From NCBI RefSeq assembly GCF_024713945.1, contig NC_134680.1, forward strand, positions 749,001 to 813,000: DNA of 64,000 bases. Direction: 5' to 3'. The notes below the pieces were generated by a model, which searched no databases, had not been told where the DNA came from, and was given only the letters and a program-made list of their open reading frames with translations. This document shows positions 11,932 to 23,385 of this stretch, in pieces. Position numbers and translations under genes: made by a program. Position 1 is the first letter of the stretch. Each line of letters opens with the position of its first letter. This DNA is from Dermatophagoides farinae (lineage: Eukaryota > Arthropoda > Arachnida > Sarcoptiformes > Pyroglyphidae).

Positions 11932-13445
11932 ATGGGAATTCTTGGCCTTTCTCGTTTGATAGCCGATGTGGCACCGGAAGCAATCAAAGAAATCGAATTG
12001 AAATCATTATTTGGTCGTCGTATTGCTATCGATGCATCGATGTGTATCTATCAATTTTTAATTGCCATACGAAGTAGTGAATATACGATGACCAATGAAC
12101 AAGGTGAAACCACATCACATTTGGTCGGTTTATTTTATCGAACAATCAAATTGCTTGAGGTATGTGTCATTTGTATTCTATGAAAATTTCTAATTCCGTT
12201 TTTTTCTTTTTATTTTAGACTGGAATCAAACCGGTATATGTTTTTGATGGTAAAGCACCGAAACTTAAATGTGGTGAATTGGAAAAACGTGCTGAACGTC
12301 GTACTGAAGCTAAAGATAAATTGGAAGAAGCAAAAGAATTACAAAATGTTGAAGATATTGAAAAATTAAATAAACGATTAGTGAAAGTAACTAGAAAACA
12401 TACGGATGATTGTAAACGTTTGTTGGTATTGTTGGGCATACCGATTGTTCAGGCACCATCGGAAGCCGAAGCTCAATGTGCACAATTATGTAAAGAAAAT
12501 CTTGTATATGCTGCTGCTACAGAAGATATGGATGCATTGACATTCGGTTGTCCTCGTTTGATTCGAAATTTAACATCCGGACAGAATGAAAAAGTAAAAG
12601 AATATCAAATTAGTAAAGTTCTTGCCGGTTTAGATGTAACGCAGGATCAATTTATCGATTTAAGCATTCTAATGGGTTGTGATTATTGTTCAAATATTCG
12701 TGGTATTGGTGGTAAAAAAGGTCTGGATTTGATACGAAAATTTGATTCGATTGAAGGTATTTTGAAAAATAAATTCGGCATTGAAGAATATGTTGATGTA
12801 GAAATTGAATATAGTAATCGAAAAATTGAACCAAAAAAAGAAGAACAAGAAGAAGATACCAATGGTTTAGCAAAGAAAAACGGTGATCATCCTGATGAAC
12901 CAATTGTATCGGAAATGGACACCACTACTGTCACCGAAATCAAACAAGATGATGATATTGAAGGTGAAAATGTTGAAATACATTCTAATCATTCTGATGA
13001 TCAAGATGATGATGGCGACGAAAACATGGAAAAAGAAAAGACACCGGATAATTCAACAAAAAAAGTTCAATCAAATAAAAGACAACAAATGGTGGTGCCA
13101 GAAAATTGGCCATTTCGTGGTGCAAGAAAATTATTTCAACAACCATTTGTACTCGAAAATGAAATCACTGAAAATGATTTAAAAATGAAAGATATTGATG
13201 AAGAAGGTATGGTAAAATTTCTTTGCATTGAAAATGGTTTCAGTGAAGATCGTGTACGAAAATCATTGAAACGTGCACGTGAATCAAAACAAAAAGGTGC
13301 ACAAACTCGTATCGATACATTTTTCAAAATGATGCCATCCGTATCATCATCAATTAGTCCGAATAAAAGACCATTGGATGCTAAACATTCGAATGGAAAA
13401 AAAAATTCAAACACCAATAATAAACGTGGACGTCGTGGTCGATAA
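11932..13445 (+). CDS. FEN1: Flap endonuclease 1 with acidic insertion
   Basis: Join(11932..12159, 12219..13445), 484 residues, against about 380 for most FEN1. It removes 5' flaps in Okazaki-fragment maturation and long-patch repair. Metal ligands are all visible: IAIDASM (Asp34), VFDGKAP (Asp86), EAEAQ (two Glu), ATEDMDAL (two Asp) and LMGCDYC (Asp). The helix-hairpin-helix ([13 protein letters not shown]) follows. A PCNA-binding box QTRIDTFF lies near the C terminus before a basic tail. The extra length is an Asp/Glu/Asn-rich block of about 100 residues between the helix-hairpin-helix region and [14 protein letters not shown], where other FEN1 proteins have a short link. The start [10 protein letters not shown] is the family's own N terminus, needed for catalysis. 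It lies 217 bases after the pseudokinase stop. Confidence 0.95.
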
Positions 13446-13570
13446 TTTTTTTTTTATTTTCATTTCGCATAATTTTGAAATTTCTAATTTTTTTTCAATA
13501 AAAGAAAACAAAAGTTACAAAAAAAAAAAAAAATTTCACTTCATTTATTGTGTATTGCACATTAAAAAAA

Positions 13571-15157
13571 TCATTTAACAAATTGTTCATTCAACATTTT
13601 CCATGCACGTTTCACTTGTTCCATAGTGAATTCTTCTTCCCATTGTGTACAGAATACAACATTTGCATATGGAATTTTTTCACTACATGGCATTAATTTT
13701 TCAATTCGTTTCATTGCATCCGATTCATTGAGCTGATTACGGTCCATCAATCGTTTTATGACTTCTTTTTGGTCCAATATTGTTAACCATACCTGATGTA
13801 CTTGATCCATTCGATTATTTTCAATTAATAATGCAATTTCCAACACTATTACACGATATTTGATTTTCATTTGATCAATTTCCAATTGTAATAATCGCCT
13901 TACTTCGGGCCATACAAAACTATTGAGCAATTTTAATTTGGCTTCATCATTGAATACGATTTGTCCTAATTTTGGCCGTACGATTTGACCATTATTATCG
14001 AGAATATCGTTGCCAAATGTTTCGACAATTTTCTTATAGGTTGGCGTATCAGAATTTTGATATGTTTTATGAGCCAACATATCGACATTGATTATACCGG
14101 CACCTAATTTTTCCAATTTTTTCGCAATAGATGATTTTCCACTGGCAATCATACCGGTCAAGCCTATTAGATATGGTTTATCGGGCAGATTTGGTCGTGG
14201 TTCCGGCAGTTTGAGCAATGTACCCAATTTACGTATACGTAATGATGATGAAGAAACTTTATTCTCTTCAATCAAACTTTCTTTATGATCATCTTGTAAC
14301 AATTTTATCACATCAATTTTCAATGGTTTCATTCCTTTGGATTTACGTATTTCATTAATTTTTTCACCACCACGAATAGTTTCTTCACTAACAATTATTG
14401 CCTCTAATGTTGGATCCACTATGGCTGGTCCAAATGGATCGGAAATTTCACAGACATTATAATGAATAAATGGATCAACATCATTCAGATATTCATTCAA
14501 TGATTGTATACGTTTTTCACTGGTTTCAATTAATTCACGTAATGTTTTTGTCTTGAGCATCTGTTCATTTGTCACACCTATCGTTAATGATTGATTACAT
14601 TTTAATTGAGCTGTTGACAACAATATTTTATGTCCATTATGAAGATTATCAAATGTACCACCGATACAAACATTATCATAAATTTGATTAGAAATATTGG
14701 ATGATGATTCATGATTGATTGGATCCGATGATTGATCAGCTGATAATGAAACGATTGCCATATTTGTATGATCATCAGTTAGATTTAATCTGCTAAGATA
14801 TTGTTGAAGTAAATCATCTTTCCATTGTTCATTAGTAAATAGTATTTGTGGTCGAAATTGTAGCGATCGTTTTGTGGACATTATACCATTTTTACAATGA
14901 TAATAACTATGATGAAGAACACGAACATCAAGCAATGGTGCACGTCGATGTGCTTCAACATAGATGGCTGGTACAATTTTTTGCATATCATCATTACGAT
15001 AATCAACAACATTATTATTATCGTTCGTTTCCAATGATACATACAATGTTTTGGAAATTTTATTACTTGCCAATCGTATATATGAACCGACTTGGGTGAG
15101 CAATGATTTGGTCGTTTTTGGACCATAATTTAATATCATGAGACCATGTTGAAACAT
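13571..15157 (-). CDS. COASY: Bifunctional CoA synthase (PPAT / dephospho-CoA kinase)
   Basis: A single exon of 528 residues. It makes dephospho-CoA from 4'-phosphopantetheine and ATP, then phosphorylates it to CoA. The central domain has the nucleotidyltransferase start VCIGGTFDNLHNGH, with T/HxGH-type motif, and VSEETIRGG. The C-terminal kinase begins LIGLTGMIASGKSS (P-loop), followed by GAGIINVDMLAHK. The N-terminal 150 residues are diverged, as in animal COASY, where this region targets mitochondria. The gene converges on FEN1 with only 125 bases between stop codons, so their 3' UTRs probably overlap. Confidence 0.95.
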   Translation of the reverse strand: MFQHGLMILNYGPKTTKSLLTQVGSYIRLASNKISKTLYVSLETNDNNNVVDYRNDDMQKIVPAIYVEAHRRAPLLDVRVLHHSYYHCKNGIMSTKRSLQFRPQILFTNEQWKDDLLQQYLSRLNLTDDHTNMAIVSLSADQSSDPINHESSSNISNQIYDNVCIGGTFDNLHNGHKILLSTAQLKCNQSLTIGVTNEQMLKTKTLRELIETSEKRIQSLNEYLNDVDPFIHYNVCEISDPFGPAIVDPTLEAIIVSEETIRGGEKINEIRKSKGMKPLKIDVIKLLQDDHKESLIEENKVSSSSLRIRKLGTLLKLPEPRPNLPDKPYLIGLTGMIASGKSSIAKKLEKLGAGIINVDMLAHKTYQNSDTPTYKKIVETFGNDILDNNGQIVRPKLGQIVFNDEAKLKLLNSFVWPEVRRLLQLEIDQMKIKYRVIVLEIALLIENNRMDQVHQVWLTILDQKEVIKRLMDRNQLNESDAMKRIEKLMPCSEKIPYANVVFCTQWEEEFTMEQVKRAWKMLNEQFVK

Positions 15158-15708
15158 TGTTTAATTTCGATTGTTTTTTTTTATTCTGAACAATTGATCT
15201 GGAATGATGTTGAGTACAAATTGAATCTTTGGCACACAAACACACACACACATTTGGGTAGAAACATTCAGGTGTATATAGCCATCAAAGAAATAAAAAT
15301 ACGGAAATGAATTTTCGGAAAAAAAAAGAAAATTTATTGACGCGAGACAACCGATTGTTTGCTGGCTACATTTCATTAAAATTTGTTATTATTGTTTCAT
15401 GTTTTGAAGAAGATTGTTTTATGACATCGAAAATCAATCAACCATAACCATACGGTTATAATCTTATCATCAAATGTTGTAGATGACTAAATTTAGCCAT
15501 TTCATCTAATAATCAAAGTGAATGGTGATGAAAAATAAAAAAAAAATGAATTCGAATGAAAAATTCGGCTATCATTTCAGATTTGCAAGACAATGATCAA
15601 TAACAATGATAAATCAATGGATAAGTTTTTTTATCTTTATGGTTTGTGTTTGTGTTTTCATTTTTATTTTTTTATTCATTTGTTTATTTTTGTTTTCTAT
15701 TTATCAAG
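15158..15708. other. Divergent promoter interval
   Basis: Upstream of COASY (-) and of the Asp-rich gene (+). A CA run lies at 15239-15252. The first exon of the Asp-rich gene should be here but I could not fix it. Confidence 0.4.
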
Positions 15709-16302
15709 GTTTGCATTCATTGTCTTTTAACGGCAGTTGATCATGATGATGAAGACGATGATGGCTTTACAACACTTACAGATGATTATGGTCATACTAT
15801 TGGTCATATAAATCAAGAACCAATAACTAATCGAAAACATAATGATGAACGGAATGATGATGATGATGACAGCACCGACGACGACGACGACGATGGCGAT
15901 AATGATGATCGGAAAATTCAGGTTAAAAAACGAAATCGTAATAATTGGAACAATGATGATAATGATGACGATGATGATGATGATGATGATATGCTTTCAA
16001 ATGATGAATCAATGACAAATCATCGAAAATTTCGTCGTTCAAAAAGAAAAAAATCTAAAAAATTACATTCAAATGACGATTATCGATCAAAAATCAATAT
16101 GGATGACAATAATAATAACGGTGATGATGGTGGACAGAAAGAAATATTAAAAACTCAACAAAAATTAGCAACAATGAATCGTGTACCTGATGTACATAAA
16201 AGTCTTATTATTAAAGTATATCGTGGTCCAACCGAACATCAGGATGATAATCGTAAATCATTTGCATCATGGGGTTATTTCATTAAATTTCCAAATGTTT
16301 AA
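15709..16302 (+). CDS. Asp-rich protein, 5' exon unresolved
   Basis: An open frame ends with TAA at 16300-16302. It appears to begin after the acceptor TTTATCAAG at about 15700-15708 with GTT TGC ATT; no in-frame ATG precedes the first Met far downstream, so an upstream coding exon is expected. About 198 residues remain: poly-Asp tracts mixed with Asn, then a basic patch (RRSKRKKSKKLH), then a non-repetitive end (VHKSLIIKVYRGPTE, FASWGYFIKFP) that looks like a real folded segment. No family recognised. Acidic runs next to a basic patch suggest a nuclear or calcium-binding protein, but this is inference. Extending the frame upstream gives a hydrophobic run that is probably intron. Confidence 0.5.
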   Translation, partial: VCIHCLLTAVDHDDEDDDGFTTLTDDYGHTIGHINQEPITNRKHNDERNDDDDDSTDDDDDDGDNDDRKIQVKKRNRNNWNNDDNDDDDDDDDDMLSNDESMTNHRKFRRSKRKKSKKLHSNDDYRSKINMDDNNNNGDDGGQKEILKTQQKLATMNRVPDVHKSLIIKVYRGPTEHQDDNRKSFASWGYFIKFPNV

Positions 16303-16546
16303 ATGTAAATTTTCATTTTTTAAAACAAACAAACACACACGCACACTCAATCAAACATAAACATTCGATTTTTTTTTTGTTATTGGAAACACACACACAC
16401 AATAATTTTGTGACACTTGTTGTTTTTTGTTTAAATTTTAATTTGAAAAGAATTTTTTCGATAAAATTAATGACAATTTATATTATAATAATAATAATAA
16501 AATGAGAATTTGTTTTTGTATCAATCAAATAAAATGATGGTGATCA

Positions 16547-16577
<31 letters not shown>

Positions 16578-17477
16578 GAGAAGAAAATATAAAAGATGTG
16601 TAATTTACTCATTCACCAACCACCCAGCCACATTTCACAATGATAATAATAATAAGTGGAATTATTCTGTTTGTGTGTGTGTGTAATATGGGTAATGAAA
16701 AATATAAAATAGAATTGTTTGTAGAAAAAAAACACCAAAAAAAAAGAATCGAATCTTTGAAGAATTTGAATATATGTGGGCGGCTGTGTGTGTGTGTGTT
16801 TATGTTATGTGGATCCAAAAAAAAAACAAAAACAAAAATGGCTAAAACTTGACAAAATACATGAAAATGAATGTTTTGTTTTGTACGGATGGTAGAATTG
16901 TGTGTGTGTTGTACTGCAAAACAAAAAAAAAATTTCGATGTAATAAACATGCAAAATTAGAATATTTTACTAGAATTTCTTTTTTCTTGGTTGTTTTATA
17001 TATCTCAAACAAATAAATGTTCAAATGTGAATGAGAATTAATTAATTGAATGAAATTTAAATCAATAATAATAATAATGATGATGATTGATCTAATATAA
17101 ATGTTAATGGTGATGTTCAAATGAATGAATGATAAAAAAAATGATCAAAATATCTTTCAGAATGTGGATAATTTTTAAAAAAAAAAATTAATGATAATGA
17201 TGATGATGAAATTCGAGGAAGAAGAGGCAGGAAAAAATGTTGTTGTTGTTGTTGTGCTAGAAGCCTATTGTTTGTTTGTTTGTTTGTTGGTTGCGTTTTC
17301 TCTGGTTTGATTTGATATTTATATAAAAAAAATGATAATGTGATGGCCTTATTATTATCGATTGGATGCTTGAATTGGTTGATTCCATAAAGGATATGCA
17401 ATGCCATTCACAAATGCAATGATGATCAATGGATTCGTTCGATTTTTTTTTTTTTTTTTTTTTTGATACGAAATTCT
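16303..17477. other. Non-coding, convergent 3' flanks
   Basis: 3' flanks of the Asp-rich gene (+) and TOP1 (-). A long A run lies at 16544-16572, with TG/CA runs near 16670, 16785 and 16900. No ORF has protein-like composition. Confidence 0.5.
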
Positions 17478-20114
17478 TCAAAATTGATAATCAGGACCAA
17501 CCATTTCAATGGCCCAACGAAATTTATCACGCTGTGTTTTATTGTAAATCTTTTCAATTGGAACTTCCCATTTTTTGCACCTTAAATGAAACAAATCAAA
17601 AAATTAATTTAATTTAAATCAGAAATTTAAAAAAACAACTTACCATGCAACACTGATACGTGGATCCAAATAATTTAGCTTCGAAGTGCCCAATGCAATC
17701 TGTTTATTTTCTTCTTTATCAACTTTGGCCACTTCCAATTTTTTCAATTGTTCTTCCAATGTTTTCAATTTCTTTTTATATTTTTCTTTAGCGCCAGCAT
17801 CATTTTTTGTTTCTTTATATTGTTTTTTCAATTCTTTAATCTGTGTTTTTTTATCCTTAATTTTACCATTAAGATTTTCCATTTGTTTATCATGTGTTTT
17901 GGAAACAGATTTTTGATGATTACACAACAATGCAACGGCACGATTTGCACGATTATAGGCAAGTATCTTTTCCGGCATTGTCATATCAAGTTTTGTTAAT
18001 TCATTTAGCTGTTGTTGTAGAGTATTGGATGCATTATATGTACGAAATACTTTGGCCGTCAAGCCATCCATCAAAGAATTTAAATACTTATTCAAACTTG
18101 ATGTATTCAGACGATCAAAAAGATCATCACCTGGACTTTTATCGACGATAAAATGTTTTAGATTTTTAAACACACGTTTCTCCACCGATACTGAATTCAC
18201 ATAACGTATGGAATCTTTACCCAAAAAATCAAAATCAACAACATATTGTTTGCCATCTTTTTCTGAATGTAATGTAATATGTTCAACACGTAATGAACAA
18301 CAACCAACAGTGTCAGCGGTTTCACCTTCTTCTTTTTCATTGCCGGCTCTCAATGCTAATTTATCAATAAAATATAATGCAACAGCACGTTGTCGTTTCA
18401 TCATTTCACGGGATTTAAAATCAGCCCTATAATCGGAACGGATTTTATTCACATATTTTTTCAATTCACGTGCTTTTTCATATTTTTGCCAATCTTTTAT
18501 ACTTTTCAATTTTGATGATGGATTCAACATTATATATTTAACATTGCCCATAATGTTTTCCGTCCACGATGCTAACCATGTAACAGTATTATCATGACGT
18601 ACTTCTTTCCATTTATGACCAGCCGGTGGTGTCGGTATTTTTACTTTTTCACCAATATTAATAATTATATCTTCTGGTTGTACACGTTTTTTCAGTTTAC
18701 CCATTTTAGGATGTTCACCACGGCCACGAAACAATCCAGGTGGTTCGATACGAAAATTGCCAATTTTTTGTTTATGGCCATCAACAATACAATAACCATA
18801 TTTATTGACAATTTCTTCATTTTTCAATTTAATTTGTTGTTTTTCTTCTTTTGTCATCTGTTTACGTAATTCGGATTGTTGTTTAAAATATTCATTCAAT
18901 TCATGAAAATTACATTTTTTCAAATCAGTAATCAATTCACGTTCTTTTTCATTCATTGTTTTACGCCAATCTTTGAAGAAATTTTTATTGAAAACATCTT
19001 TCGATGTATATTCATGTTCCAACATTCGTGCATAAAATCCGGCCACTTCTTCGGCTTCTGATGATAGTTCGAAATGTTTTCCATCATAATAGAATCGTAC
19101 CTTCTTTGGTAATGGTTCATAATCCGGTGGAAATACTGGACCATTATGTTCCAATGTTTTCCATTTGATACCTTCACCAGGACTTTCTTCTTCCCACCAT
19201 TTCCAAATATGTTCATCTTCTTCTTCTTGTTTCTTTTTTCGTTTCTTTTCAACTTTACCATCTGACGATGATGATTCTTTTTTAATTTTAGATTTTTTAT
19301 TATTATCTTTTGATGATTTTGAATCTTTTTCTGATTTTGTTTTCACCGTTTTTGTTTTCATTCCACCATCATTCATTGCCAATGTCGATGTTGATGATGA
19401 TGATGATGATGGTTTGTCTTTTTTATTCTTTAATTTTTTCTTATCACCACCACTGCTATCCAGATGTTTTGTTTTGGATTTTTTCAATTTTTTCGATGAT
19501 GATTTATATTCTGAATCACTATAATCGGATTCATTATCATTATCATCATCATTATCAATATCATCATCGTCACTATATTCACGTTTGATTTTTTTCTTTA
19601 ATTTTGTCGTTGTTGTTGTTGTTGTTGAGGAATCATTATTTGAATGTTTTGTATCGGATTTTTTAGATTTTTTCGTCTTTTTAGGCATATAATCATCTTC
19701 ATCAGAATCATTATGTTTACGTTTTTTCTTCTTTTTAGATTTATTATTATAATTATCATCATCATTTGAATCACTTTCTTCTTTATATTTTGAATGATGA
19801 TGATTATTTAACATTGAATTATTATTATTATTACTACTACGGGTATTATTATTATTGTTGTTGTTATTGTTCGATACCATTCCAAATGAATCATCTGGTT
19901 CAGATTTCATCTCTGAACGTTGTGAATCATCATCATCATCATTATTATAATCTTGACTATTGTCATTATCATCATCTTCATCATCATCATAAGAATCATA
20001 TTTTCCATTACCATTACGTGAATGATATTGTTGTGAATCATCATCATCATCACTTTGTTGTTGTTGTTGTTCATGTTGATCATCCGATTCATCAGCCGAT
20101 GATGAATTGGCCAT
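17478..20114 (-). CDS. TOP1: DNA topoisomerase I (type IB)
   Basis: Complement of join(17478..17580, 17644..20114), 857 residues. It relaxes supercoils by a transient 3'-phosphotyrosyl nick. Residues 1 to about 290 are disordered, rich in Asp, Asn, Ser and Lys, with probable nuclear signals (KKKKKRKH). The core begins [18 protein letters not shown] and includes [35 protein letters not shown] and [12 protein letters not shown] Lys-rich coiled linker ([18 protein letters not shown]) follows. The active site is [14 protein letters not shown], Tyr at 815. The terminal exon is small and lies beyond a 63-base intron; it codes for [20 protein letters not shown]..., the standard C terminus. The Trp codon is split by the intron (TG|G). 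Confidence 0.96.
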
Positions 20115-21574
20115 CTCGTTTTTTTTTGTTCTTAATATAAAATCAAATTATTGTCGATGATAAATGAATTGATTAATTTGTTTGTTTTGTGGTTCCTGTT
20201 TCAAATTTGAAAACGAAAAAAAAAATTTATTTTCATAATCATCAAATGTAAAAAACTTACTTTGGGTTAATTAGAAAAAAAAATCAGTCTAGATAGATAA
20301 AATTGTCATCGTTGTTGTTGTTGTTGTTGTCGATTTTGATGTGCCCAATGTTAATAACGACAATAACGGCAAAAAAGTTGACAATACACACACAAACTTT
20401 ACATAAAAGGTAAGAAAAAAAATTATCTATTTACAAGCACATACACAATTTACGGTCGTTGATTGTTTAATTGATGATGATGATGATGATGATGGTGATG
20501 GTTTTAAAAACACCGGTCACAGGATTTTTTTTTAGTCGAAACGAAACAGAATCGTCCAATAAGTCACTCGATAAACACACAAACACACACACACAAAAAA
20601 CAGAATTGATCAAATTCGTCGTAATATACCCGAGGTAGAATGAAGATGAGAAAAAGTTTCGGTAAAAAACAACCAAAATTCCAAATGAATAACGATTCGA
20701 TTTCGCGAAAAGACGGTCGAGGTTTGTTTTCGAGATTACTGTTTTTCCGGTGTATTGAACAAAAAAAAACCATCAAGATTGATTTTTCTAAATGAATGAA
20801 AATGTGCTACAAATAATCGAAGAGAAACAAACAAAAAAAAAAGAAGCCAAAAAAAAATCCTAAATGAAACCCCAATTAATGATGAACACAACGACGACGA
20901 CGACGACGAGAAAAAAAAAAGACCAACAACAACGGCAACGGCAAAACGAGACGATGGCGAGTTGGACTTAGTTTTTTTTTCAGCCTTTTTTTTCAGAGTT
21001 TAGTTTTTTTTTCTATCTATTTGTGCAACTTTGTGTGTGTTTATGCTGTGCTATGTAACCATTTTTCAATGCGTTTTTGCCATTAGCTACTTTTTTGTTT
21101 TGCAAAAGAAAAAAAAAAGAAAGACTCGACAATCATCACCATCATCATCATCGAACAAATAAAATACTGAGACGACAATGGAGAATAATGTGAGAAGATA
21201 TAGTGAGAGATTGTGAGATTTTGGGAGGGTGAGTTACCGCACACACACACACACACAAGTTAATGCTACTACTTTTTATTGGTCATACAACAAACAAACA
21301 AAAAAATTTTTTTTTTTTTTTGGCCATTTTGTCCCGCGAGGTTGAATGGCTGAATAATGATGGTCTGTGCATGAGTGGAGAGAGAGAGAGAGAAAGAGGG
21401 TGAATTTTGTGTGTGTGATAAATACCACTAGAAATTTAGACAGCAACGCCGTCTGGTGTTGAAATAATTTTTTCAAATTTTTTTTCTCCAAATTATTAAC
21501 AGATGGCGATAATAGCAGTATTGGGATATTCAAATTGTTTTTTTTTTAAATTTTTAAATTCACAAAAATTCATT
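20115..21574. other. Intergenic, TOP1 5' flank and PNKP 3' flank
   Basis: Simple sequence, including TTG runs (20310), CA runs (20380, 20590, 21240), GACGAC runs (20890-20910) and GAGAGA (21375). A TOP1 5' UTR intron is possible: an acceptor and donor would fit near 20135-20260. No supported gene. Confidence 0.45.
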
Positions 21575-23098
21575 TCATTTTTCCAATAAATACATTGAAT
21601 ACAATTTTTGATGATCATGTTGTGAAAATTTTTGATTAAAATTAACAATAAATTGTCGATTACATTCATCATCTTGAAGTGATTCGAATTTTTTATTCTG
21701 CGAATAAATGACAACATCTGGTACGGATTTATGTATACCAGTTAGTTGTCGAAATTTATTATTATGAAAAATATGTTTCAATGAAAGTTCAAAATGGAAA
21801 ATAATCCATTCATAGCCATTTTCTTTGCATAAATTAATCCATTGTTGACGTGATTTTCGTTCAATATTTGTATTATCGATCACAATATTACGTTGTTCTT
21901 GTATTGATTTTTTCATCAATTGTTGACATTTTTGTATGGTTTTTAGTTGATCATAATTTACATGTACATAATTTAATGGTTGTAGATAATTTTCATAAAA
22001 TGTTGTTTTTCCTGATCCCGATATACCACAGAATATTATACAATGAACACGTGTTGGTAATATTGATTCGATATTGGGAATTTTCTCTCCAGTTAATCGA
22101 TTTGTAAGCAAAAAATTTGATTCTTTCGTTTTGTCATCAACTTTGAAACATTTTTCTGGTAATGAGGAACTATATTCGAATTTTTGTTGATAATCGAATC
22201 CATTATATTTGGCGACATGAATGAGGAATTGTTCGGGTGTCAGAAAATTCACACCAATATTCATTGCAAACAAAATATCCGATGCACTAAAATCAGCTTT
22301 TTTCAATGCACTTTTTGAACGGCCAGCTGCATCACCTACATAGAAACTTTGTTTCAAATTAATTTCTACATCTGGTTGAATATTTCTTACAAGATGATTC
22401 CAAAGACCAATACATGGTTTACGATAAATATCATCTTTTGTGGCCACCAAAATCAAACAAGGTATTCGTTCAATACATAAATCTTTCATTGAATTTTCGA
22501 AACGTTTTCGAACCATATCCACCGTAACTTTACCTTTCGATATTCCCAATTGATTAGAGAATATAACAAACCGGTAACCTTGTTGTTTAACCAATTTTTG
22601 AATGAATCCTGTAAGTCTTGGATCAAATAATTTCCAATCATTTTCATCACTGGGAAATGATTTTCCAGTTTTCGTACAGACCAATGTAAAATCGAAATCA
22701 AATCCAGCAATTTTATCGGATTTACAATCGTAGCCACCAAATATTGAACCAATCATAACATTACCAGATTCTAATTCAGTCCATGAGATTTCATCATTCA
22801 TTACTTGGGCCATTGTTGAAGCATTTTTTGAATCATGAATCATACAAATTCTATAGGAAAATCCAGGACCATTAATGAATTCACCAGATTTCATTTGAAC
22901 AGTACGATCATCTTTTAAATATTCAACCAATAATTTATTTTCATTCGATAATAATTGAATTTTACAATAATTTCTTGAACAAAATAGATTTTTAATTTTA
23001 CATTGTTGATTACGACCAATAATCAATGTTTGGCCGGCTTTGATTATCTGATCAGGAATCGAATGATCGGTACTAATCAATTTACAGGTTATCATCAT
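21575..23098 (-). CDS. PNKP: Polynucleotide 5'-kinase / 3'-phosphatase
   Basis: A single exon of 507 residues, starting MMITCKLIS at 23098 (the frame extends upstream without an ATG). The enzyme restores 3'-OH and 5'-phosphate ends at DNA breaks for XRCC1/XRCC4 repair. The N terminus looks like an FHA domain (TLIIGRNQQCKIKNLFCSRN), which in the family binds phosphorylated XRCC1. The HAD phosphatase carries AGFDFDFTLVCTKTGK: both Asp of DxDxT are kept, although the usual Gly before Thr is Phe. FSNQLGISKG and YVGDAAGR follow. The kinase P-loop is CGISGSGKTTFYENYL, and VIDNTNIERKSR resembles the family's DNTN segment. Length and order match animal PNKP. Confidence 0.94.
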   Translation of the reverse strand: MMITCKLISTDHSIPDQIIKAGQTLIIGRNQQCKIKNLFCSRNYCKIQLLSNENKLLVEYLKDDRTVQMKSGEFINGPGFSYRICMIHDSKNASTMAQVMNDEISWTELESGNVMIGSIFGGYDCKSDKIAGFDFDFTLVCTKTGKSFPSDENDWKLFDPRLTGFIQKLVKQQGYRFVIFSNQLGISKGKVTVDMVRKRFENSMKDLCIERIPCLILVATKDDIYRKPCIGLWNHLVRNIQPDVEINLKQSFYVGDAAGRSKSALKKADFSASDILFAMNIGVNFLTPEQFLIHVAKYNGFDYQQKFEYSSSLPEKCFKVDDKTKESNFLLTNRLTGEKIPNIESILPTRVHCIIFCGISGSGKTTFYENYLQPLNYVHVNYDQLKTIQKCQQLMKKSIQEQRNIVIDNTNIERKSRQQWINLCKENGYEWIIFHFELSLKHIFHNNKFRQLTGIHKSVPDVVIYSQNKKFESLQDDECNRQFIVNFNQKFSQHDHQKLYSMYLLEK

Positions 23099-23274
23099 AA
23101 TAAAATAAAATAAAATCAAATCAAATTTAAAATTTATAGATAGAACGAAAAAAAGTTTTCAATGTCACAAAAATATTACAATAAATTCAAAAAATTCACC
23201 GAAACAAAACTCACATTCAAATCATCATCATCATCATGAATTTGTGTGTGAAAAAAAAACGACAGACGAACATC

Positions 23275-23347
23275 ATTCAAAGATGACGAAATTCGAAGAT
23301 TTAAATTTTTCATTCAAAGATGACGAAATTCGAAGATTTAAATTTTT
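23275..23347. repeat. Short tandem duplication upstream of PNKP
   Basis: The words TTCAAAGATGACGAAATTCG and AAGATTTAAATTTTT occur twice in a row with a shift of about 37 bases. It lies between the ALT stop and the PNKP start; a simple tandem duplication. Confidence 0.8.
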
Positions 23348-23385
23348 TTTTCTTGTTTAAATAAATAAATAATAATATAAATATT

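Noticed and set aside
19307-20140. Asp- and His/Tyr-rich plus-strand frames
   Set aside because: Antisense of the low-complexity N terminus of topoisomerase I.
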